A DNA stretch of 10,209 bases, from contig JAUWQG010000026.1 of assembly GCA_030611185.1 (NCBI GenBank), forward strand, positions 1 to 10,209, written 5' to 3'. This stretch comes from Nitrososphaerota archaeon (GTDB taxonomy: Archaea > Thermoproteota > Nitrososphaeria > Nitrososphaerales > Nitrosopumilaceae). Below the pieces are notes generated by a model. That model saw only the letters and a program-made list of their open reading frames with translations. It did no database searches and had not been told where the DNA came from. A program made the position numbers and the translations under genes. Within the stretch, counting starts at the first letter, position 1. Each line of letters begins with the position of its first letter. Shown here piece after piece: positions 5,882 through 10,209 of the stretch.

Positions 5882-6571
5882 CTAATACCCATTTCCAAAA
5901 TCTTCCCAACTGTTAAGATTTTTTGTTAGCCTATTCATTGCAAAAAATGCACCACCTACAATCCCTGCTTGATAAAAAGTATAGAGAAAAACACCTGAAA
6001 ACGTAGGATCAGAATCAGTGAAGCTTAATGCAAGCATTGAAAAGAAAACAAAAGTTCCAACAAAAGTCACCAATCTATTTAAAAATCCAGTATTCATTCC
6101 AACAATTTTTTTTGTTGCAGCAGCCATCAAAGTAATACTAGTAATAATTAAGAAAGTTGCACCACCATTTGCAGTTACAAATTCATTTAGCCAAGGTAAT
6201 AATCCCTCTTCTAAAAAATTGGACTGAGGCATAATACTTCCTCCGTTTATTGCAAAATTAACAGAGCTAAATAAACCACCTATTACAAAAAAGAACAAAA
6301 ATACTTTTACAATTGATCTTTTCAGAGGACTTCTAGTTTCAGAAGGTTTAACGGCACGTTCTGTTATTCTCAAACCGTAAAGAAAACCTACCAACATGGC
6401 AGGAATAAACATTAGATTAATCAAAATTGGAGATTCATTATAGATTGCGTTGATTTGAGGAAAAAATATTAAAAATAACAATACAGCAAGAGATGCAGAT
6501 GACAAAAACAATATCAAATTCAAATATTTGTGACTAGAAGAATCAGTAACATCAAATGTAGAGTTGTACAT
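5882..6571 (-). CDS. Six-helix integral membrane protein of unknown function (229 aa)
   Basis: The 229-residue product has about six hydrophobic helices near residues 17-38, 48-69, 86-107, 134-153, 163-184 and 192-213. A basic loop follows helix 2 (ERAVKPSETRSPLKRS, 71-86), which would lie inside the cell by the positive-inside rule, with acidic loops on the other side (LEEGLLPWLNE, 120-130). No transporter, channel or redox motif was recognised, and there are no Cys or heme-type His pairs. The start is ATG, with CTTTAATG about 25 bases upstream as a possible TATA box. It is transcribed divergently from the two-helix protein at 6676. Confidence 0.8.
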   Translation of the reverse strand: MYNSTFDVTDSSSHKYLNLILFLSSASLAVLLFLIFFPQINAIYNESPILINLMFIPAMLVGFLYGLRITERAVKPSETRSPLKRSIVKVFLFFFVIGGLFSSVNFAINGGSIMPQSNFLEEGLLPWLNEFVTANGGATFLIITSITLMAAATKKIVGMNTGFLNRLVTFVGTFVFFSMLALSFTDSDPTFSGVFLYTFYQAGIVGGAFFAMNRLTKNLNSWEDFGNGY

Positions 6572-6592
6572 TTTTTGAGATCTTTAGAAAAC

Positions 6593-6600
6593 CATTAAAG
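6593..6600 (-). promoter_or_regulatory. TATA-like box for the six-helix membrane protein gene
   Basis: Reads CTTTAATG on the minus strand, centred about 25 bases before the ATG at 6571. The match is modest. Confidence 0.3.
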
Positions 6601-6645
6601 AACAAATCAAAAAATCATTTGGTCAACTTATCAATTCTGTTTACC

Positions 6646-6654
6646 CTTTATTGA
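6646..6654 (+). promoter_or_regulatory. TATA-like box for the two-helix membrane protein gene
   Basis: CTTTATTGA is centred 26 bases before the ATG at 6676, fitting a leaderless start. An AAGGA purine stretch at 6669-6673 immediately before the ATG resembles a ribosome binding site but is very close to the start. Confidence 0.4.
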
Positions 6655-6675
6655 AGTGAATCACCATAAAGGAAA

Positions 6676-6885
6676 ATGAAAATTTGGAGTTTGATTGTGT
6701 TCATAGGCACAATAATTTTCATGTTGGGTATAATTTTTCATCTTCAGGGTCAATCAGTAGTAGGTCCTGAATCTTCTTTCATGTATGCAAATCCCGAATG
6801 GGTATCTTATGGAATCCAAATTGCAATTTCAGGCATAATTATTTCAGGAGTGGGAATTTCAATAAAAATACGAAAGTTAATCTGA
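6676..6885 (+). CDS. Small two-helix membrane protein (69 aa)
   Basis: The 69-residue product has two hydrophobic helices at about 3-22 and 44-64 joined by a loop (QGQSVVGPESSFMYANPEW, 24-42), and ends with a basic tail (KIRKLI). The basic tail would face the cytoplasm, placing both ends inside and the loop outside. I do not recognise a family. The ATG start is supported by a TATA-like CTTTATTGA 26 bases upstream. Its last nine bases overlap the 3' end of the convergent RAM-domain gene. A 7-bp inverted repeat just after the stop may act in termination. Confidence 0.7.
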   Translation: MKIWSLIVFIGTIIFMLGIIFHLQGQSVVGPESSFMYANPEWVSYGIQIAISGIIISGVGISIKIRKLI

Positions 6886-7107
6886 AACTCGAAGTGTGAT
6901 TGTACTTCGAATGTTTTCCAGTTTTCTAATTTTTGAGCTAATAACATCGTTCATGTCATGAGAAGTTTTGGTTTCAAATTCTGCTACAATGTCATAACTA
7001 CCATAAGTGATTAAACAATTTTTAATTTCAGGGATTTCATTTAGTTTGGAATAAATTGTTTGCTCTTCTCCAATCTCACAACTAATCAACATGTATGCTT
7101 TAACCAA
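6877..7107 (-). CDS. Stand-alone Lrp/AsnC-type ligand-binding (RAM) domain protein
   Basis: The 76-residue product is a complete Lrp/AsnC C-terminal RAM domain with no DNA-binding helix-turn-helix. It shows the usual beta-alpha-beta-beta-alpha-beta order: MVKAYMLISCE strand (1-11), helix EQTIYSKLNEIPEI (15-28), strand with ITYGSYDIVAEFE (33-45, carrying the family G-x-Y-D turn at 36-39), helix HDMNDVISSKIRKLE (50-64) and the last strand STITLRV (68-74). Such domains form dimers and higher oligomers and bind amino acids in related proteins; a role as a small-molecule sensor or partner of full Lrp proteins is inferred. The start is TTG, giving the family-typical MVKAY beginning; ATG at residue 6 would cut the first strand. 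Confidence 0.88.
   Translation of the reverse strand: MVKAYMLISCEIGEEQTIYSKLNEIPEIKNCLITYGSYDIVAEFETKTSHDMNDVISSKIRKLENIRSTITLRVSD
6889..6910 (+). terminator. Inverted repeat just after the two-helix gene stop
   Basis: TCGAAGT (6889-6895) and ACTTCGA (6904-6910) form a perfect 7-bp inverted repeat with an 8-base loop, starting four bases after the TGA at 6885 and followed by TGTTTTCC. It could be a transcript-end hairpin, although archaeal termination usually relies on T tracts. It lies in the 3' coding part of the RAM-domain gene, where two CTTCGA codon pairs could also explain it. Confidence 0.3.
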
Positions 7108-7130
7108 TTTAATTAAAATTCTAAAAGACC

Positions 7131-7139
7131 ATAACTTAA
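7131..7139 (-). promoter_or_regulatory. Weak TATA-like box for the RAM-domain gene
   Basis: Reads TTAAGTTAT on the minus strand, centred about 28 bases before the TTG at 7107. It lies in the 38-base gap after the truD stop, so the RAM gene may either have its own promoter or be read through from truD. Confidence 0.25.
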
Positions 7140-7145
7140 AGAAAC

Positions 7146-8342
7146 CTAAAATCCAGCACTAAGAGGATCTTGAGGTTTCATTATTTCTCTTAACATAATT
7201 GTAGCAAAAGAACCTCTTGAAAGAGTGAATTCTAATGTGTTTCCTTCAGTTGAATAGTTAGAACAAGACAATGCAGCTTGCCTAAAACCGCCTTCGTTAC
7301 TCACCTCTTGCATTTCCTTAATGAAAAAATCCTTTGGAGAAATTTCTTCAGATTCCAAAATTTTGGAAATTTGATAATCAAAACGAGTTTTTTTGTAATA
7401 AGAATAACCAACAAAAGGAATTGCAAGACGTTGATCTGTACCTTTAAGGTATTTTCCAATAATTCCTTTCAAATCAAAACAAACATCGCCTTCTTTTGAT
7501 TCAAATAGATTTTCGCCATCTAAAAATGCAGAACTCAGAGTATGATTAAACAAAAATGATTGGTAAGCCTGAATGTAAAATCTCCTAAGAGATAAGGGAA
7601 CCCTCCGAATTGATTTTTGAGAGTCACCACTTTCAATCATTTCACGTAGGACTATTCTCTCAATATCCATTTGTGGAGGAACTTGATCAAAATATTTCTC
7701 AAAATTTGATTTGTCGATTAATTTTTCTCTAATTTCATTATTTTCTTTTGAATCAAAAATGGATCTGAAAGACAAAATTAATTCTACTGCCTTTTCGAAA
7801 TCCCTCTGTAAAATCGCCTTTCCAATTAAATGGGTTACAGCTCTTTTTGAACCAAATCTTTGATAACCATAAAAGTTTAAAATTTTGTCTTGCTCTTGGA
7901 ATTCTGAAAGAGTATCTTTGCAGTCAGCTATTTTTATTTTGAAATTATTCCCAACCATATCTTTTTTTGAGAGTGGTTTTTTTACATATCCTATTTTTTC
8001 AAGTGAGTACTTTGAGGAAACATAATTGTCAATGGACCGTCCTTTATTATTAGAACACACGAATTGTTCAGTAATCGCTGATGCATCCTTTAATCCAAGT
8101 GCTTTTAATCTCAGGCCTTTTTTTCTGAAAATATCTGAAAGGGCATGGTTGGTATCAATTTTTTTCTTTTTTAATTTGTAAACTGCATAATCACTTTGTT
8201 CTAAAATTAATTTTAGAGATTTATCAGAAATTACTTCTGAAACCTCAAAATCTTCTGAACTAGTTCTAATTTTTCCCCCTATCCCTTCAAATTTTGTGCT
8301 ATAAACAGAAATCCCAATCTGAGAATCTATTTTTGGAATCAC
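7146..8342 (-). CDS. truD: tRNA pseudouridine(13) synthase TruD
   Basis: TruD converts uridine 13 of certain tRNAs to pseudouridine in the cytoplasm. The 398-residue length fits archaeal TruD. Visible motifs are the N-terminal block GIGGKIRTSSEDFEVSEV (20-37), the catalytic loop GLKDASAITEQ (83-93) with the expected catalytic Asp86, NFYGYQRFG (156-164) and the RRFYIQAYQSFLFN block (253-266) framing the TRUD insertion domain, AIPFVGY (307-313), and the C-terminal FTLSRGSFATIMLREIMKP (372-390). All expected blocks are present, so it should be active. The start is GTG at 8342, which overlaps the stop of the upstream propeller gene in the sequence GTGA. No separate promoter is evident, so it is probably co-transcribed and translationally coupled. 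The tRNA-enzyme gene pth2 is two genes upstream. Confidence 0.95.
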   Translation of the reverse strand: MIPKIDSQIGISVYSTKFEGIGGKIRTSSEDFEVSEVISDKSLKLILEQSDYAVYKLKKKKIDTNHALSDIFRKKGLRLKALGLKDASAITEQFVCSNNKGRSIDNYVSSKYSLEKIGYVKKPLSKKDMVGNNFKIKIADCKDTLSEFQEQDKILNFYGYQRFGSKRAVTHLIGKAILQRDFEKAVELILSFRSIFDSKENNEIREKLIDKSNFEKYFDQVPPQMDIERIVLREMIESGDSQKSIRRVPLSLRRFYIQAYQSFLFNHTLSSAFLDGENLFESKEGDVCFDLKGIIGKYLKGTDQRLAIPFVGYSYYKKTRFDYQISKILESEEISPKDFFIKEMQEVSNEGGFRQAALSCSNYSTEGNTLEFTLSRGSFATIMLREIMKPQDPLSAGF

Positions 8343-9928
8343 GATTCTATTACTATTGTAATGAATTTACTGACAGAAATCTCATCTGTTTGAGCTCCTA
8401 GCAGTGCTTTGTATGTTCCAGGGAGTGCATCGTCAGACGCTGAAATTGTAGCTGTGATTGGCCTTGGAGCATCAAAATCTAACTGAAAGGTTTGAGGAAT
8501 ATTTGAATCAGTTGCCACATCTAAAAATTCATGTGTGTCTGACAATATCAGAGACACATTAAACAAGTCTTGCGAGGTTTGAGGAGAAACTACAAAAGTG
8601 ATTTCTCTTGATTGACCTGCTTTTAGAGAAATTAATTTTGAGTCTAATTCAATATCTAGTGGAAGCCCAATGGAGGTATCAACTACACCAATATTGTTTT
8701 CTACCCACTCAGTAAACCAAATTTTATCTCCATCTACTGTAAAATCAAAAATTTGGGCAAGACCACAGTTTTCCATTTCACCACAATCACCCCAGTTTGG
8801 ATTCATTGATGGAACAAAATACTCTACCAAAGATTCAGATTTTGGATCCATCACAGCTAGTCTGTTAGCCGTTTGTTCATTGAAAACTATTTGCCCTAAA
8901 TCATTGGTCTCAACCCAATAAGGTCTGGAGATAGGAGTCTTGATGATGCCACTAGAATTTCCATATGTGACCAATGGAGGATCAGAGGTCACATATTGAG
9001 TGAATTCCTCACTTTCAGGATCAAAACTAAAGAAGTAAGAACTTGAAGTATCAACAAGCCAAATTTTTCCGTCTTCAGTTGCGGTGGCGCCATTTGGAGT
9101 TTGCATAGTTTCAGGAAGTGGTAAAACATCAATATGATCAAACAAAGGTAAAAGTTCTTCACCAGAATTTGCTACTGAGGAACGATATCCATCTTGATCA
9201 AATTTTACCAACACTCCGCCTTGTTGAAATAACCAGTTTGTATACCAGAGATTGTTTTCTGCATCTATTGCAAAATCACCGGTTACTGAATCATCAACTG
9301 GAGAGGGAATGCTAAGATAGTTAAAGTCTTTTTGTTCAGCAAGAGTAGGGTCTAAGAAAGTAATTTTATTTCCGGTAAAATCATTTACAATTACTTGAGA
9401 ACCTGCAACTTTTAATTTTTGAGGAAGAGCGTCACCTTGAGAAGGATAAGTTAATCTCTGATATTTTTCATCCTGAGGAGTGAACCTCCAAATAGAATCA
9501 AAAGTTTCATCAGTGTACCAAATAGAACCATCAGGAGCATCGTCCATTCCCCACATCATGGAGCGGCCATTTGGTGGCCAACTCGGATTTTCATACTCTG
9601 TAAATGACTCAGTAATCGGATCAAATTTTGCCAAATTGCCAGTATTTGTTTGAGCAAACCAAACATTTCCTTCAAAGTCAGTAACAATTGCTAGAGGATT
9701 TGTGCAAACAGTAGGAATCGTAAATTCTCTAACATATGTGGTTGATTTTGCCTCGCCAGAACCACAAAATTGTGCGCGTTGAACGTCAGGAAAATTATCT
9801 GCAGGAGTACCAGTTGTCGTATTTTCAGTATCAATTGGACCCATCAGATTTGGTAAAGAGATTGCAACTGTAGATGTTAGTAAAATAGTACCAAAAAAAA
9901 CTGCGACTAGTATTCCTTTTTTCTTCAC
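8339..9928 (-). CDS. Exported Vgb-like (virginiamycin B lyase family) beta-propeller protein
   Basis: The 529-residue product starts with an N-terminal signal peptide or anchor (MKKKG then a hydrophobic stretch at about 6-24). It then has repeated propeller blades of the streptogramin-lyase/SMP-30 type, each with a D/N-G-x-I/V/L-W-F/Y/L core: GNVWFAQ (87-93), GSIWYTDE (134-141), NNLWYTN (225-231), GKIWLVD (287-293) and DKIWFTEW (401-408). After about residue 425 comes an Ig-like or NPCBM-type beta domain (LDIELDSKLISLKAGQSREI and onward). The protein should act outside the cell. Only two His are present (265 and 466) and none sits in a blade position like the catalytic His of known Vgb, so antibiotic-lyase activity is unlikely; a binding or surface role is inferred. 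The GTG start is forced: no other start lies before the upstream in-frame TAA. A TATA-like GATATAACG is 27 bases upstream. Its 3' end overlaps truD by four bases. Confidence 0.88.
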   Translation of the reverse strand: MKKKGILVAVFFGTILLTSTVAISLPNLMGPIDTENTTTGTPADNFPDVQRAQFCGSGEAKSTTYVREFTIPTVCTNPLAIVTDFEGNVWFAQTNTGNLAKFDPITESFTEYENPSWPPNGRSMMWGMDDAPDGSIWYTDETFDSIWRFTPQDEKYQRLTYPSQGDALPQKLKVAGSQVIVNDFTGNKITFLDPTLAEQKDFNYLSIPSPVDDSVTGDFAIDAENNLWYTNWLFQQGGVLVKFDQDGYRSSVANSGEELLPLFDHIDVLPLPETMQTPNGATATEDGKIWLVDTSSSYFFSFDPESEEFTQYVTSDPPLVTYGNSSGIIKTPISRPYWVETNDLGQIVFNEQTANRLAVMDPKSESLVEYFVPSMNPNWGDCGEMENCGLAQIFDFTVDGDKIWFTEWVENNIGVVDTSIGLPLDIELDSKLISLKAGQSREITFVVSPQTSQDLFNVSLILSDTHEFLDVATDSNIPQTFQLDFDAPRPITATISASDDALPGTYKALLGAQTDEISVSKFITIVIES

Positions 9929-9949
9929 AGTTGAAAAATTATAAACCCT

Positions 9950-9958
9950 CGTTATATC
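9950..9958 (-). promoter_or_regulatory. TATA-like box for the propeller-truD pair
   Basis: Reads GATATAACG on the minus strand, centred about 27 bases before the GTG at 9928. A second AT-rich element, GTTTATAA (9939-9946), is nearer but only about 15 bases away. The box suggests that the propeller gene and truD can be transcribed independently of pth2. Confidence 0.45.
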
Positions 9959-9981
9959 TTATTCCAAAAATAATCAAAAAA

Positions 9982-10209
9982 TCAGAGTAATTTCAAGTCA
10001 CCAGTAACTTTATCAATTAAACTTTCAGGGGCAGGTCCAATTGAGATACAAGTTGTAGTTACAGGTGCCAGTTGGGTATGACCTGCATCAGAGACCTGAG
10101 ACCATCTAAGATTAAGATCAATTGCATGTTGTTTAATTTCTTGTAGTTCTTTAATTCCAGATACTTTGACTACCACCTTTTCTTGTCCACCCCACCATTC
10201 TTCGAACCA
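9982..10209 (-). CDS. pth2: Peptidyl-tRNA hydrolase, Pth2 family (partial, 5' end missing)
   Basis: Pth2 releases tRNA from peptidyl-tRNAs that drop off the ribosome. The frame is open to the right edge and shows 75 C-terminal residues, beginning WFEEWWGGQEK and continuing VVVKVSGIKELQEIK. The family signatures are present: SDAGHTQLAP and then ISIGPAPESLIDKVTGDLKLL at the C-terminus, which is the usual end of archaeal and eukaryotic Pth2. A complete Pth2 has about 115-120 residues, so roughly 40 are outside the window. An internal GTG at 10176 is not the start, because the conserved helix before it is in frame. The propeller gene starts 53 bases after its stop, on the same strand. Confidence 0.95.
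   Translation of the reverse strand, partial: WFEEWWGGQEKVVVKVSGIKELQEIKQHAIDLNLRWSQVSDAGHTQLAPVTTTCISIGPAPESLIDKVTGDLKLL

Noticed and set aside
8339..9928. Streptogramin (virginiamycin B) resistance enzyme
   Set aside because: The blade pattern is of the Vgb family, but the protein is exported, much longer than about 300 residues, and lacks blade histidines expected for the lyase site.

Overview
The window looks like a piece of a low-GC (roughly one third G+C by eye) archaeal chromosome, most probably a marine ammonia-oxidising thaumarchaeon of the Nitrosopumilus type. The reasons are an archaeal-type TruD and a Pth2-family peptidyl-tRNA hydrolase, a stand-alone Lrp/AsnC ligand-binding (RAM) domain, many very small genes, and AT-rich TATA-like boxes repeatedly placed about 25-28 bases before start codons, as expected for leaderless transcripts. 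Six of the fourteen better-supported intact genes start with GTG or TTG. The genus-level placement is inference. I see no rRNA, tRNA, CRISPR array, insertion sequence, prophage or attachment site.

Layout. Bases 1-60 may hold the 3' end of a + strand gene. Bases 186-630 hold a one-helix mini-ORF followed in another frame by a soluble conserved-looking domain, either two genes or one frameshifted membrane-anchored gene. Bases 643-3376 carry three minus-strand genes: two small unknowns, then a large DUF255/YyaL (SPATA20-like) thioredoxin-fold protein. On the + strand from 3494 come a zinc alcohol dehydrogenase, a 57-residue Cys-rich mini-protein and a 77-residue helical protein. These converge on a minus-strand protein with a degenerate-looking GIY-YIG-like domain and a C-terminal zinc ribbon (4988-5518). 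Bases 5630-6885 hold three membrane proteins of unknown role. From 6877 to the right edge everything is on the minus strand: a RAM-domain regulator, TruD, an exported Vgb-like beta-propeller protein and the truncated Pth2.

How the genes fit together. The clearest functional link is the pth2 > propeller > truD run. Pth2 recycles peptidyl-tRNA and TruD makes pseudouridine 13 in tRNA, while the exported propeller between them overlaps the truD start by four bases (GTGA), suggesting co-transcription and translational coupling of two unrelated products. The rest is ordinary accessory or house-keeping gene content. I found no convincing multi-gene defence or biosynthetic system. The items most worth checking are the possible frameshift near 270-278, the GIY-YIG-like/zinc-ribbon protein, and the Cys-rich mini-protein.
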